The notes beneath the pieces were generated by a model. It was not told the origin of the DNA. It searched no databases and was given only the letters and a program-made list of their open reading frames with translations. DNA of 64,000 nucleotides. It comes from Micromonospora sp. MH99. GTDB lineage: Bacteria; Actinomycetota; Actinomycetes; Mycobacteriales; Micromonosporaceae. Below are positions 39,646-49,237 of this stretch, piece after piece. A program made the position numbers and the translations under genes. The stretch spans positions 87,112-151,111 of the forward strand of contig NZ_MUZA01000009.1 in the NCBI RefSeq assembly GCF_021442385.1, given 5' to 3'. The number at the start of each line of letters is the position of its first letter. Position 1 is the first letter of the stretch.

Positions 39646-41490
39646 TCAGCGGTTCGGGGCGTGGGCGGCCAGCGGATTCGTGAGAGTCCCGACGAACTGG
39701 AGGGCGGCCGACGGGTCCGTCAGGTCGATCATCTGCTGGTTGTCGCGCAACTGGAGGCGGTTGAGGCAGGACAGCGCGAACTCGGGGGCGAACAGATCGT
39801 AGTGGCGGACCCGTTCGGCCAGGTGCGGCACCCGCTCGAAGTAGTCGGCGGCGCAGGCCGCGACAGTGCCCCAGAAGGCGTCCTCGGTGAGCACGCCTGC
39901 CTCGACAAGCACCGCGCCGAGGTGCCGCAGGAAGCAGTCGACGACGTCGGTGAAGATGGTCAACAGCTTGGTGTCGTCGGGCACGTCGACCCGGATCCGC
40001 TCCACCTCCGGCGGAAGCTCGACGTCGGCGCTGAGCACCGCGATCTCCTCGGCGATGTCCTTGAAGATCACCCGCTGGACGGTGTCGTGCTCGTCGAGGA
40101 CCAGGATGACGTTCTCGCCGTGCGGCATGAAGGCCAGGTCGTGGGCGTAGAAGCTGTGCAGCAGCGGGGTCAGGTAGGCGTCCAGGTAGCGGCGCAGCCA
40201 CACCTCGGGCGCCAGGGGGGACCTGTCGATCAGCGCCGCCGCCAACGAGCCGCCGTCGTCGTCGACGTGCAGCAACGCGGCCATCGTGGACAGCCGCTGC
40301 CCCGGGGCCAGGCCCGGCACCGGGCTCTCGCGCCACAACGCGGCAAGCATCTTGCGGTACGGGGAGGTCCGCTCGGTGGCCGCCTCGTACTGCAGGTGCC
40401 GGTAGCCGACAGCGGCCCGCTCCCGGATGACGGTCAGGCCCGATCCGGTCAACACCTCGTCGCCGGCGATCAGGTCGGCCAGCCAGTCGTTGATGGCCGG
40501 GGTCGCCGCCATGTACGCGGCCGACAGCCCGCGCATGAAGCCCATGTTCAGCACCGACAGCGCCGTCTTGACGTAGTGCCGGCGCGGCTCGGAGACGTTG
40601 AAGAAGGTCCGGATGGACTGCTGCGCCAGGTACGAGTCCGGTCCGGGACCGAGGTGCACCAGCCGACGCTGGGCCACCTCCCCCGCGAACGTCACGGCCA
40701 GTTTGTTCCACCACTGCCACGGGTGCGCCGGGATGAGGTGGTAGTCGTCGAGGGCCAGGCCGAGGTCGGCCATCGTGGCGGCGAACCGCGCCCGGGTCCC
40801 GGCGTCCAATTCGCCGGCGATGAGCACGTCGTAGTCCAGGTCGGCGGCGCTGCTGAACGTCGAGTGGTCCCGGTGCGCGGCCAGCCACTCCAGGCGTACC
40901 GGGGTGGCGGTCTCGGGGGCGTACCTGTGGTACTCGTCCACGCCGAAGCCGAGCCGGCCGTTGTTGGCCACGAAGCAGGGATGCCCCTCGGTCATCGACG
41001 TCTCGATGGTCTGGAAGTCCGCCCCGGCCAGCTCGGCGGCGCTCGGCAGAGACCGGGCCAGCTTGTACGCCGTACCGGCGAGGGTGGAGGTGATCTCCTC
41101 CAGATAGACCGGGAGCACCCGCGCGGACAGGCCGAGGGTGCCGCGCAGCTCGACGATCAGGTCCACGGCGTCTGGCGGCAGCTCGACGCCGTCCCGCTGC
41201 CGGGTGATGCTGTCGGCGTCGACCTGCCAGTGGGCCAGGGCGAGCACCCGGGCGACGAACCGGTACGTGACGGCGCCGTCGTCGCTGCGGACCTCGTACC
41301 ACTGCCTGTCGTCGGGGCCCGGCACCGGCGCCGGGGTGAGCAGCCGTTCGTGGGCGAACTCGGCGAGCGCCTTGCGGACCAGCATCCGGTTGGCCCGCGC
41401 CCAGCGCTGCGGGGTGAGGTGCGCGACCGGGTCGCCGGGGGCGGCCTGGCCGGCGACGGTCGGCGGGGTGGGGACGGCGGTGGTGGTCAC
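39646..41490 (-). CDS. desD: Desferrioxamine synthetase DesD (IucA/IucC, NIS synthetase)
   Basis: Protein of 614 residues from GTG 41490, with AAGGAG seven bases upstream and GTGA overlap with desC. NIS-synthetase landmarks: EGHPCFVANNGRLGFG (ATP-binding SxxHP/KxRxG-type region), HPWQWWNKL, LAQQSIRTFFNVSEPRRHYV (the ST-x-RT motif equivalent), KTALSVLNMGFMRGLSA and FMPHGENVILVLDEHDTVQR near 410-430, followed by the FerF-like reductase-transporter domain. It joins N-hydroxy-N-succinyl (or acetyl) cadaverine units by ATP-dependent amide formation into desferrioxamine. Last gene of the operon. Confidence 0.95.
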   Translation of the reverse strand: MTTTAVPTPPTVAGQAAPGDPVAHLTPQRWARANRMLVRKALAEFAHERLLTPAPVPGPDDRQWYEVRSDDGAVTYRFVARVLALAHWQVDADSITRQRDGVELPPDAVDLIVELRGTLGLSARVLPVYLEEITSTLAGTAYKLARSLPSAAELAGADFQTIETSMTEGHPCFVANNGRLGFGVDEYHRYAPETATPVRLEWLAAHRDHSTFSSAADLDYDVLIAGELDAGTRARFAATMADLGLALDDYHLIPAHPWQWWNKLAVTFAGEVAQRRLVHLGPGPDSYLAQQSIRTFFNVSEPRRHYVKTALSVLNMGFMRGLSAAYMAATPAINDWLADLIAGDEVLTGSGLTVIRERAAVGYRHLQYEAATERTSPYRKMLAALWRESPVPGLAPGQRLSTMAALLHVDDDGGSLAAALIDRSPLAPEVWLRRYLDAYLTPLLHSFYAHDLAFMPHGENVILVLDEHDTVQRVIFKDIAEEIAVLSADVELPPEVERIRVDVPDDTKLLTIFTDVVDCFLRHLGAVLVEAGVLTEDAFWGTVAACAADYFERVPHLAERVRHYDLFAPEFALSCLNRLQLRDNQQMIDLTDPSAALQFVGTLTNPLAAHAPNR

Positions 41491-42098
41491 GCCGGGGCTC
41501 CTTCTTCTCGGGTGGCGGCAGCAGGATCGGCGGCGGTGGTGGGCCCGGCGGCGGCCTCGAACCGGGCGCGGGTGCAGACGCTGAGCAGCGCGCCCTTCTC
41601 CGGCTTGGCGATCGGGCCGACCACCTCGAAGCCGACGGCGGCGTTGAGGGCGTGCACTGCGGTGTTGCGGACGTCCGGCTCGACCACCACCCGCCGGGTC
41701 GCCGGGTCGGCGAAGAGCCACGCCATGACGGTGTGGATCACCGCGCGGGTGAAACCGTGCACGGGAGCGCCGGCGGGCGCGCACAGGAAGTGCATGCCCA
41801 CGTCGCCGGGCTGGTGGTCGTACAGGCCGACCAGTTCGACGTGGGCCGGGTCGTAGCGCTCGGCCAGAAAGGCCGGGCTCCCCCGCCACAGGCCGAGGTA
41901 CGCGTCATGGTGCGGGTGCGCGGCGATGCGCCGGTACTCCTCGATCACCTGCGCCTCGTCGGCGTCCTGCATCAGCCAGAACGCCGCCTTCGGGTGGGTC
42001 ACCCAGCCGTGCAGCAGCGGGGCGTCGGCCTCCGGATCGAGGGTACGCAGGGCGAACGCGCCGAGCCGGTCGTCGACGCGGGTGAAGATCACGCTCAC
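41487..42098 (-). CDS. desC: DesC, N-hydroxycadaverine acyltransferase
   Basis: Protein of 203 residues from GTG 42098, overlapping desB (GTGA). It is a GNAT-fold siderophore acyltransferase of the IucB/MbtK type: [60 protein letters not shown] (acyl-CoA loop) and [20 protein letters not shown] with the closing [16 protein letters not shown]. It transfers succinyl or acetyl (or longer) groups from CoA to N-hydroxycadaverine. A paralogue at 52082 shares the same block order. Confidence 0.93.
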   Translation of the reverse strand: MSVIFTRVDDRLGAFALRTLDPEADAPLLHGWVTHPKAAFWLMQDADEAQVIEEYRRIAAHPHHDAYLGLWRGSPAFLAERYDPAHVELVGLYDHQPGDVGMHFLCAPAGAPVHGFTRAVIHTVMAWLFADPATRRVVVEPDVRNTAVHALNAAVGFEVVGPIAKPEKGALLSVCTRARFEAAAGPTTAADPAAATREEGAPA

Positions 42099-43372
42099 GA
42101 GTTCACCCCGAACTCCTGGAAGGTGATGCTCTTCTCGATCGGGTAGTGCTCCCGGCCGAGCAGCTCGCGGATGATCCAGGAGTTGCGGTACGCGCCCATG
42201 CCCAGATCCGGTGAGGTGATGCTGTGCGTGTGGGTGCCCGCGTTCTGCAGGAAGATGCCCCGCCCGCTGTGGTCGATGCTGTAGTTGCGGGCCACGTCGA
42301 AGCGGCCGTGCGCGTCCCAGCGAATCCGCCTCCGCACCGGGGCCAGGAACTCCGGCACCCGGTAGTGGTAGCCGGTGGCCAGCACGAGCCCCTCGGTGCG
42401 CAGGGTGAAGTCCCGCTCCTGCTCCACGTGCCGCAACCCGAGCGTGTATTCCCCGTCGCGGTGGGCGGCGTCGACCAGCTCGGTGTTGGTCAGCAGCCGG
42501 GTGCGCGCCGGCCCGTCGACGCTGTGCGCGTAGAGCAGGTCGAAGATGTCGTTGATCAGGTCGGCGTTGATCCCCTTGAACAGGCCCTTCTGCTCGGCCT
42601 CCAGCCGGTAGCGGGTCGCCTCGGGCAGCGCGTGGAAGTAGTCCACGTAGTCCGGTGAGGTCATCTCCAGCGTCAGCTTGGTGTATTCGAGCGGGAAGAA
42701 CCGGGGCGAGCGGGTGACCCAGTTCAGCTGGTAGCCGTACCGGTCGAGGTCGCCGAGCAGGTCGTGGTAGATCTCGGCGGCGCTCTGCCCGCTGCCCACC
42801 ACGGTGATGCTGCGCTTGGTACGCAGCGCGTCCCGGTGCTCCAGGTAGCGCGAGTTGTGCACGGCGTCCCCGCTCAGCCCGGCGACGGCGGCCGGCAGGT
42901 GCGGCGGAGTGCCGGTGCCGAGTACCAGGTGCCGGGCGCGGTAGGTGACGGTCTCGGACCCGCCGGTGGTGGCCCGCACCACGTACCGCTCGTCGGCGCT
43001 GTCGTACTCCACTGTGGTCACCGTCTGGCCGAAGCGCAGGTTCGGCAGCTTCGCCGCCGCCCACCGGCAGTACGCGTCGTACTCGCTGCGCAGCGGGTAG
43101 AAGCTCTCCCGGATGTAGAACGGGTAGAGCCGGCCGATCTCCTTGAGGTAGTTGAGGAACGAGTACGGCGAGGTCGGGTCGGCGAGGCTCACCAGGTCGG
43201 CGATGAACGGCGTCTGCAACCGGGCCGACTCCAACAGCATGCCGGGGTGCCAGGCGAGGCTCGGCCGAGCTTCCAGGAACACCCCGTCCAGCTCGTCGAT
43301 CGGCGCGGTGAGACAGGCCAGGCCCAGGTTGTACGGGCCGAGCCCGATGCCGACGAAGTCGTGGGTGGACAT
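42095..43372 (-). CDS. desB: DesB, cadaverine N-hydroxylase (FAD/NADPH)
   Basis: Flavin N-monooxygenase of 425 residues: [19 protein letters not shown] (FAD loop), [38 protein letters not shown] (NADPH loop), and [18 protein letters not shown] (ATGY motif). The family is the lysine/ornithine N-hydroxylases; position behind the decarboxylase assigns cadaverine as substrate. GGAG precedes the ATG. Cytosolic, second gene of the biosynthetic unit. Confidence 0.95.
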   Translation of the reverse strand: MSTHDFVGIGLGPYNLGLACLTAPIDELDGVFLEARPSLAWHPGMLLESARLQTPFIADLVSLADPTSPYSFLNYLKEIGRLYPFYIRESFYPLRSEYDAYCRWAAAKLPNLRFGQTVTTVEYDSADERYVVRATTGGSETVTYRARHLVLGTGTPPHLPAAVAGLSGDAVHNSRYLEHRDALRTKRSITVVGSGQSAAEIYHDLLGDLDRYGYQLNWVTRSPRFFPLEYTKLTLEMTSPDYVDYFHALPEATRYRLEAEQKGLFKGINADLINDIFDLLYAHSVDGPARTRLLTNTELVDAAHRDGEYTLGLRHVEQERDFTLRTEGLVLATGYHYRVPEFLAPVRRRIRWDAHGRFDVARNYSIDHSGRGIFLQNAGTHTHSITSPDLGMGAYRNSWIIRELLGREHYPIEKSITFQEFGVNS

Positions 43373-43398
43373 CTTCTTCTCCAGGCGCGGGTTCGAGG

Positions 43399-44976
43399 TC
43401 AGCCGACGGGGCAGGTCAGGTCGGCGGCGAGGGTGTCGCGCACGTACCGGCCGGCGTGGCCGGCGATCAGTTCGAGCACCTGGCCGACGTCGTCGACTGT
43501 CGTGGCCGGGTTGAGCAGCGTGAACTTGAGGAAGTGGCGGCCGTCCACCCGGGTGCCGGCGACCACGGCGAGGCCGGAGGCGGCCAGCGCCTCCCGGGCG
43601 TACAGGTTGGCGGCGTCGGCCAGCTCGCGGCCCGGGCCGGTGGGCAGGTAGCGGAAGACCACGGTGCTCAACTGCGAGCGGGTCTCCACCTCGAAACGCG
43701 GGTCCTCGCTGACGAGCTGCCACGCCACGGCCGCGGTGTCGACCACCTCGTCGAAGAGCGCGCCGAGCGCGTCCGGACCCATCACCCGCAGGGTCAGCCA
43801 GAGCTTGAGCGCGTCGAACCGGCGGGTGGTCTGCAGGCTCTTGTCGACCTGGTTGGGGATCTGCTGCTGCACCATCCGCGCCGGGTTGAGGTAGTCGGCG
43901 TGGTACGTGGCGTGCCGCAGCGCCCGCCGGTCGCGGACCAGCAGGGCGCTGGAGCTGACCGGCTGGAAGAACGACTTGTGGTAGTCGACGGTCACCGAGT
44001 CGGCCCGCTCGATGCCGTCGAGCAGGTGCCGGCGCGTCGACGAGACGAGCAACCCGCAGCCGTACGCAGCGTCGACGTGCAGCCAGACGCCCGCCGCCGA
44101 ACAGATCCCGGCCAGCTCCGCGAGCGGGTCGATGGAGCCGAAGTCGGTGGTGCCGGCGGTGCCGACGACTGCCATCACCACCAGCCCGGCCTGCCGGCAC
44201 CGGGCGATCTCGTCGTGGACGGCGGCGGGCCGGATCCGCCGCTGCGCGTCGGTGGGCACCGCGATCACCGCGTCCGGGGCGAGACCGAGGAGCTTGGCCG
44301 ACTTCTGCACGCTGAAGTGCCCGGCGGCAGACGTGAGCACACGCAGTCGGGGCAGCAGCTCCGTGCGGGCCGCCGGGGTGATCGCGCCGGCGCACGCCTC
44401 CTCCCGGGCCAACAGCAACGCCTGGAAATTGGACTGGCTGCCCCCGCTGGTGAACACGCCGTCGGCGTCCGGGCCGAGGCCGACCCGGGCGGCGGTCCAG
44501 TCGATCAGTCGACGTTCGATGAGCGTGGCGCCGGCGCTCTGGTCCCAGGTGTCCAGGGAGGAGTTCACCGCGCTCAGCACCGCCTCGCCGAGCAGTGCCG
44601 GGATGACCACCGGGCAGTTGAGGTGGGCCAGGTAGCGCGGATGGTGGAACCAGACGGCGTCGCGCAGGTAGACGTCCTCCAGCTCGTCCAGGGCCGCGCC
44701 GGCGTCGCCCAGGGGCCGGTCCAGGTCGACGGTGCTCACGAGGGAGGCCAGCTCGGCCGGAGCGATGCCGGTGACGGGCCGGTCCACGGTGGCGACCCGG
44801 CGGGCGACCCGGTCGACACCGTCGGCGATCGCCCGCCGGTACTGCTCGACCGAGCCGTCGTGCAGCAGCTGCGCCCGCGCCGCGGGCAGCGGGCCGGTCG
44901 GGACCGGTGGTGCGGCGGCCTGCGCCCCGGCCGGCACGGGCGGGTCGGTCTCGACGGGGTACGTCGGCACGGTCAC
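43399..44976 (-). CDS. desA: DesA, PLP-dependent lysine decarboxylase
   Basis: Protein of 525 residues from GTG 44976; GGAGG lies eight bases before it and inside a longer frame starting at 44991. Group II decarboxylase fold: [20 protein letters not shown] (PLP phosphate site), [43 protein letters not shown] and the Schiff-base lysine 334 in [14 protein letters not shown]. It makes cadaverine from lysine, the first step of desferrioxamine synthesis. A strong hairpin 43 bases upstream separates it from the SIP gene. Confidence 0.94.
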   Translation of the reverse strand: MTVPTYPVETDPPVPAGAQAAAPPVPTGPLPAARAQLLHDGSVEQYRRAIADGVDRVARRVATVDRPVTGIAPAELASLVSTVDLDRPLGDAGAALDELEDVYLRDAVWFHHPRYLAHLNCPVVIPALLGEAVLSAVNSSLDTWDQSAGATLIERRLIDWTAARVGLGPDADGVFTSGGSQSNFQALLLAREEACAGAITPAARTELLPRLRVLTSAAGHFSVQKSAKLLGLAPDAVIAVPTDAQRRIRPAAVHDEIARCRQAGLVVMAVVGTAGTTDFGSIDPLAELAGICSAAGVWLHVDAAYGCGLLVSSTRRHLLDGIERADSVTVDYHKSFFQPVSSSALLVRDRRALRHATYHADYLNPARMVQQQIPNQVDKSLQTTRRFDALKLWLTLRVMGPDALGALFDEVVDTAAVAWQLVSEDPRFEVETRSQLSTVVFRYLPTGPGRELADAANLYAREALAASGLAVVAGTRVDGRHFLKFTLLNPATTVDDVGQVLELIAGHAGRYVRDTLAADLTCPVG

Positions 44977-45019
44977 GAAGATGTCCTCCACGTTCTCGAC
45001 GATGGGCAGCCGGAACCCT

Positions 45020-45043
45020 CCCCCGGCGCGTCCGCGCCGGGGG
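45020..45043 (-). terminator. Intercistronic hairpin between SIP and desA
   Basis: CCCCCGGCGC (45020-45029) and GCGCCGGGGG (45034-45043) pair fully around GTCC. Both flanking genes are on the minus strand, so it may attenuate read-through from the iron-box promoter into desA, or stabilise the upstream message. No second iron box is visible between it and desA. Confidence 0.6.
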
Positions 45044-45071
45044 CCGTGCTGCGTGTGTGGTGGGTCGCTAC

Positions 45072-45929
45072 TCAGGCGCTGGCGCCGGCCAGCGCCTCGG
45101 AGCGCAGGTCCTCCTCGGACCGCCCGCGCCGCCAGTAGCCGGCGAAGGTCACCCGTCGACGGTCGAAGCCGCGCTCGCCGACCAGGTGCCGGCGCAGCGC
45201 CCGCACCGCGCCGGACTCGCCGGCGATCCAGGCGTACGGGGTGCCGGCGGGCAGCCGGGCGGCGCGGAGCGCGCTGACCAGCAGGTCACTGCCGGGTGCG
45301 GTGCTGCCGCGCACGATCCAGCGGATCTCCGCGGCGGCCTCGGTGGGCAGCTCGGTGATGTCCGCGGCGTCCGGGACCTCGATCCAGGCCCGCACCCGGG
45401 TGCCGGCGGGCAGCCAGGCCAGGATCCCGGCGGTGGCCGGCAACGCGGTCTCGTCGGCGGCCAGCACCACGAGGTCGGTGTCGTCCGGCGGGCGGAAGCA
45501 GACGCTGCGGTTGTCGTACACCGCCGGGCCGAGCAGCAGCACCCGGTCACCGAACCCCGCCAGGCTGGCCCACCGCGAGGCGGGGCCGGTGCCGCCGTGG
45601 CCGACGAAGTCGATGTCCACCTCGCCGGCCGCCGGGCGGTGCTCCCGGATGGTGTACGAGCGCATGACCGCGCGGACGTCCGGCGCGAGGGCCCGCCAGG
45701 CGCCGAACCAGTCCTCGCCCCGCTCGACCGGGACGACCGGGGCGTCCTGCCCGGGGTGCGGCAGGAACAGCGAGACGCTCTGGTCCCGGCCGCCGCCGGC
45801 GAAGTCGGTCAGCTCCGCGCCGCCGAAGGTGACCCGGATCAGCGAGGCGCCGACCTGTCGGGCCCGCACGACGTGCGCGGCGAAGAAGCGGTACTGCAGG
45901 GCGACGGGTTCGACGGTGCTGGTACTCAT
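45072..45929 (-). CDS. Siderophore-interacting protein (FAD ferric-siderophore reductase)
   Basis: Protein of 285 residues. SIP/ViuB-type FAD domain with VMRSYTIREHRPAAGEVDID (FAD-binding RxYT motif) and FVGHGGTGPASRWA, then the NAD(P)H domain with VVLAADETALPATAGILAWL and the closing YAWIAGESGAVRALRRHLVG, YWRRGRSEED. It would release iron from imported ferrioxamine in the cytosol by reduction. It follows the binding-protein gene by four bases and is the second gene left of the iron box. Confidence 0.93.
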   Translation of the reverse strand: MSTSTVEPVALQYRFFAAHVVRARQVGASLIRVTFGGAELTDFAGGGRDQSVSLFLPHPGQDAPVVPVERGEDWFGAWRALAPDVRAVMRSYTIREHRPAAGEVDIDFVGHGGTGPASRWASLAGFGDRVLLLGPAVYDNRSVCFRPPDDTDLVVLAADETALPATAGILAWLPAGTRVRAWIEVPDAADITELPTEAAAEIRWIVRGSTAPGSDLLVSALRAARLPAGTPYAWIAGESGAVRALRRHLVGERGFDRRRVTFAGYWRRGRSEEDLRSEALAGASA

Positions 45930-45933
45930 GGCG

Positions 45934-46968
45934 TCAGCTGACCTTCTTCGCGTTCCGGATGGCGGTGGCGAGGTTCTCCAGCAGCGGCGCGGCGCCGGCG
46001 TACGAGAAGCGGGGCACCGCGTCCCACGGGGTCACCTGGTTGGCCCGTACGGCGGGCAGCTGCTGCCAGGTCGGCTTGGCGGTGAGGTCCTTGGGTTGCA
46101 GGGCGGTGTTGCGGTTGTCCAGCAGGATCAGGTCGGCGGGGAACTTGCCGGCGTTCTCCCAGCTGAGCGCCTCGAAGTAGTCGCCGGCCTCGAGCTTGGT
46201 GGGGACCACGATGTCGACGCCCAGCTCGGCGAAGTACATGAGGTCGGTGCTGACCTTGGGGTTGGAGACGTAGAACAGGTCGGGGCTGCCGGAGCAGGCC
46301 ATCACCTTGATGCCCGGGTTGGCCTTGACGGCCTGGCGGACAGCGTCGGCGGCGGCGTCGAAGCGGGTCTTCGCATCGGTGACCTTCTTGGCCGAGAGAT
46401 CGGCGCCGAGCGACTGCGCCAGGGCGGCGTACCGCTCGATGGGCTTGGTCATCGGCACCCGGGCGGTGGTGACCGCCACGCTCGGCGCGAGCGGCAGAAT
46501 CTTGTCCTTGCTCTCGTCCGGCACGTACCAGAGGGCGTCCGGGTCGTACATGTGGGTGACGAGTAGGTCGGGGCGCAGGGCCGCGTACTTCTCCAGGCTG
46601 AACTCACCCCACACGTTGCCGAGGATCTCGACGCCCTCAATGTTCAGGTCGCCGGCCTGCGGGTCGGCAGTGCCGTCGGCCCGCTTGGTCTCCCCGAACA
46701 CCCCGACAAGCTGCTTGTCGAGACCGAAGTCGACCAGTGCTGCCGCCACTCCCGTGAAGGCCACCACGCGCGCCGGGCGGGCCGCCGCCTCGATCTTCTT
46801 GTTGCGGTCGTCGGTGAACGACCAGGGGCCGCCGGCGTTGCCGCTGCCAGCGGGCTTGGCGGCGTCGTCCTTGCCGCAGCCGGCGAGCAGCGCGGCCAGC
46901 GTGGCGGCACCACCGGCGGCCAACAGGCCACGACGAGAGAGGCGACGGGCGGACAGTGCATCGGGCAT
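45934..46968 (-). CDS. Ferrisiderophore ABC importer binding lipoprotein (FhuD/DesE-like)
   Basis: Protein of 344 residues with a twin-arginine lipoprotein signal (LSRRGLLAAGGAATLAALLA, lipobox LLAGC). The mature part is a class III binding protein: PARVVAFTGVAAALVDFG, VEILGNVWGEFSLEKYAALR, PDLLVTHMYDPDALW and the C-terminal FPADLILLDNRNTAL. It captures ferrioxamine-type siderophores for the permeases encoded divergently at 47042-49214. The iron box lies 51 bases upstream. Confidence 0.9.
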   Translation of the reverse strand: MPDALSARRLSRRGLLAAGGAATLAALLAGCGKDDAAKPAGSGNAGGPWSFTDDRNKKIEAAARPARVVAFTGVAAALVDFGLDKQLVGVFGETKRADGTADPQAGDLNIEGVEILGNVWGEFSLEKYAALRPDLLVTHMYDPDALWYVPDESKDKILPLAPSVAVTTARVPMTKPIERYAALAQSLGADLSAKKVTDAKTRFDAAADAVRQAVKANPGIKVMACSGSPDLFYVSNPKVSTDLMYFAELGVDIVVPTKLEAGDYFEALSWENAGKFPADLILLDNRNTALQPKDLTAKPTWQQLPAVRANQVTPWDAVPRFSYAGAAPLLENLATAIRNAKKVS

Positions 46969-47018
46969 GGTGTCGTCTTTCGATCAAGGGAAGGTCGGGG
47001 TCGACCGGGACAGCTGGG

Positions 47019-47037
47019 TTAGGTTAGCCTAACCTCG
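47019..47037. promoter_or_regulatory. Iron box (IdeR/DmdR site) between divergent siderophore operons
   Basis: TTAGGTTAGCCTAACCTCG matches 16 of 19 bases of the actinobacterial iron-box consensus TTAGGTTAGGCTAACCTAA. It is the only such site I see in the window and lies between the binding-protein gene (minus) and the first permease gene (plus), so one Fe-loaded repressor dimer pair can shut both directions. Confidence 0.92.
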
Positions 47038-47041
47038 GTAG

Positions 47042-48142
47042 TTGTCAACAGCGGTTCGCCGTGTCGCCACACCCCCGGAGCCCACACTGGACGCCACACC
47101 CACCGTCACCGCACCGGCACCCTCCGTGCCGGATCGGTCGACGGCTCCTCCCAAGCGACACCGGGCGGCCCGCACCGTCGGCCTGCTCGGCGCCGTCGCG
47201 CTGCTCGGCGTGATCCTGGTGCTCAGCATCGCGGTCGGCGCGAAGTCGTTGCCGCTCGCCGACGTCTGGTCCGGGTTGCTGCACCGCGACGCCGCCGAGT
47301 ACGCGGTGGTGCACCGGATGCGCCTGCCCCGCACCCTGCTCGGGCTGCTCGCCGGCACGGCGCTCGGAGTGGCCGGCGCCGTGATGCAGGCCCTCACCCG
47401 CAACCCCCTCGCCGACCCCGGGCTGCTCGGCATCAACGCGGGCGCGTCGGCCGCCGTGGCCACCGCCGCCTTCCTGGGCGTCACCGCCATCGGCGGGTAC
47501 GTCTGGTTCGCGCTGCTCGGCGCCGCAGTGGTCACCGCGCTGGTCTACGCCGTGGGCGGCGGGCGCGGCGCCACCCCGGCCCGCCTCGCGCTGGCCGGCG
47601 CGGCGCTCAACGCCACCCTGTACTCGTTCGTGAGCGCGGTCATGCTGCTGGACACCGCCTCGCTGGACCGGCTGCGGTTCTGGACTGTCGGTTCGCTGGC
47701 CAGCGCGGACTCCGCGACCGTGACCCGGGTGGCGCCGTTCATCCTGGTCGGCCTGCTCGTCGCGCTCGGCGCGGCCCGTCCGCTGAACGCCCTCGCGCTC
47801 GGCGACGACGCGGCCCGGGCCCTGGGCGCCCGACCGGCAGTGATCCGGGCCGCCGTGATCGTCGCGGTCACCCTGCTCTGCGGCGCGGCGACCGCTGCCT
47901 GCGGCCCGATCGTCTTCGTCGGCCTGCTGGTGCCCCACCTGGTACGCGCGCTGACCGGGCCCGACCTGCGCTGGCTGCTGCCGTACTGCGCGGTGCTCGC
48001 GCCGGTGCTGCTGCTCGGCGCCGACGTGCTGGGCCGGGTGCTCGGCCGCCCCGGTGAACTCCAGGTCGGCATGGTCACCGCAGTGCTGGGCGGCCCGCTC
48101 TTTCTGTGGCTGGTCACCCGGGGACGGGTGGCGCACCCGTGA
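47042..48142 (+). CDS. Ferrisiderophore ABC importer permease 1 (FecCD family)
   Basis: Integral membrane protein of up to 366 residues. FecCD features: LPRTLLGLLAGTALGVAGAV, MQALTRNPLADPGLLGINAG (family signature), TLLCGAATAACGPIVFVGLL and VPHLVRALTGPDLRWLLPYC. About ten membrane segments. The start is uncertain: TTG 47042 follows the iron box with no ribosome site, GTG 47126 would still keep every membrane segment. If 47042 is right the message may be leaderless or nearly so. Confidence 0.85.
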   Translation: MSTAVRRVATPPEPTLDATPTVTAPAPSVPDRSTAPPKRHRAARTVGLLGAVALLGVILVLSIAVGAKSLPLADVWSGLLHRDAAEYAVVHRMRLPRTLLGLLAGTALGVAGAVMQALTRNPLADPGLLGINAGASAAVATAAFLGVTAIGGYVWFALLGAAVVTALVYAVGGGRGATPARLALAGAALNATLYSFVSAVMLLDTASLDRLRFWTVGSLASADSATVTRVAPFILVGLLVALGAARPLNALALGDDAARALGARPAVIRAAVIVAVTLLCGAATAACGPIVFVGLLVPHLVRALTGPDLRWLLPYCAVLAPVLLLGADVLGRVLGRPGELQVGMVTAVLGGPLFLWLVTRGRVAHP

Positions 48143-48185
48143 GCGCACGCACCAGCAGTCCCGCGCGGCGAAGTGGAGCGGTGAC

Positions 48186-49214
48186 GTGACGGTGATCCGT
48201 ACCCCCGGTGGGTTGTCGGTGCGGTTCCGCCCCCGCGCCCTGGCCGTCGGTGTCGGCGCGGCGGTGCTCGCCGCCGGCCTCGGTCTGGTCGCGATGGGCA
48301 GCGGCGACTACCCGATGGGCCCGACCGACGTGCTGCGCACCCTGACCGGCGGCGGCAGCGCGGCGGAGCAGTTCATCGTGACCGAGCTGCGCCTGCCCCG
48401 GCTGGTCACCGCCCTGCTGGTCGGCGCCGCGCTGGCGCTGGGCGGCACGGTGTTCCAGTCGCTGGTGCGCAACCCGCTGGGCAGCCCGGACATCCTCGGT
48501 TTCACCCAGGGCGCGTCGACAGGCGCGCTGGTGGTGGTCGTCCTGGGCGGCGGCAGCCTGGCCCTGGCCGGCGCCGCAGTCGTCGGCGGCCTCGCCACCG
48601 GCCTGCTGATCTACGCGCTCGCCTGGCGACGCGGCGTGCACGGCTACCGGCTCGTCCTGGTCGGCATCGGCGTCGCCGCGATCCTCACCGGCGTCAACGG
48701 CTACCTGCTGACCCGGGCCCCGCTGATGGACGCCGCCCGCGCGGTGCTCTGGCTCACCGGCAGCCTGGACGGGCGGGGCTGGGCCAACGCCGGGCCGCTG
48801 CTCGCCGTCACCGCAGTGCTGGCGCCGCTGCTGCTCGTCGCCTGCGCCCCGGCGCTGCGGATGATGGAGCTGGGCGACGACACGGCAAACGCACTCGGCG
48901 TGCCGGTCCGCCGGCTGCGCCTGGTGCTGCTCGCCGCGGCGGTGCTGCTGGTCTCGTTCGCGGCGGCGGCCGCCGGCCCGGTGTCGTTCGTGGCGCTCGT
49001 CGCGCCGCACGTGGCCAAGCGGCTGACCCGGGCGCCCGGCCCGAACCTGCTGCCCTCGATGGCGGTCGGCTCGGCCCTGCTGGTCGGCGCCGACCTGCTG
49101 GCCCAACGCGCGTTCACCGGGCACCAACTGCCGGTCGGCGTGGTTACCGGAGTGCTCGGCGGCGGCTACCTGGTCTGGCTGCTGGCCGTCGAACGCCGGG
49201 CGGGCCGGCTGTGA
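48186..49214 (+). CDS. Ferrisiderophore ABC importer permease 2 (FecCD family)
   Basis: Membrane protein of 342 residues from GTG 48186 (GTGGAG seven bases upstream). Family signature LRLPRLVTALLVGAALALGG, FQSLVRNPLGSPDILGFTQG, AAAAGPVSFVALVAPHVAKR and QLPVGVVTGVLGGGYLVWLL. Pairs with permease 1 to form the FhuB-like channel. It follows permease 1 by 43 bases and overlaps the leader of the ATPase gene. Confidence 0.92.
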   Translation: MTVIRTPGGLSVRFRPRALAVGVGAAVLAAGLGLVAMGSGDYPMGPTDVLRTLTGGGSAAEQFIVTELRLPRLVTALLVGAALALGGTVFQSLVRNPLGSPDILGFTQGASTGALVVVVLGGGSLALAGAAVVGGLATGLLIYALAWRRGVHGYRLVLVGIGVAAILTGVNGYLLTRAPLMDAARAVLWLTGSLDGRGWANAGPLLAVTAVLAPLLLVACAPALRMMELGDDTANALGVPVRRLRLVLLAAAVLLVSFAAAAAGPVSFVALVAPHVAKRLTRAPGPNLLPSMAVGSALLVGADLLAQRAFTGHQLPVGVVTGVLGGGYLVWLLAVERRAGRL

Positions 49215-49237
49215 ACACCCCCACCGAAGGAGCACCC

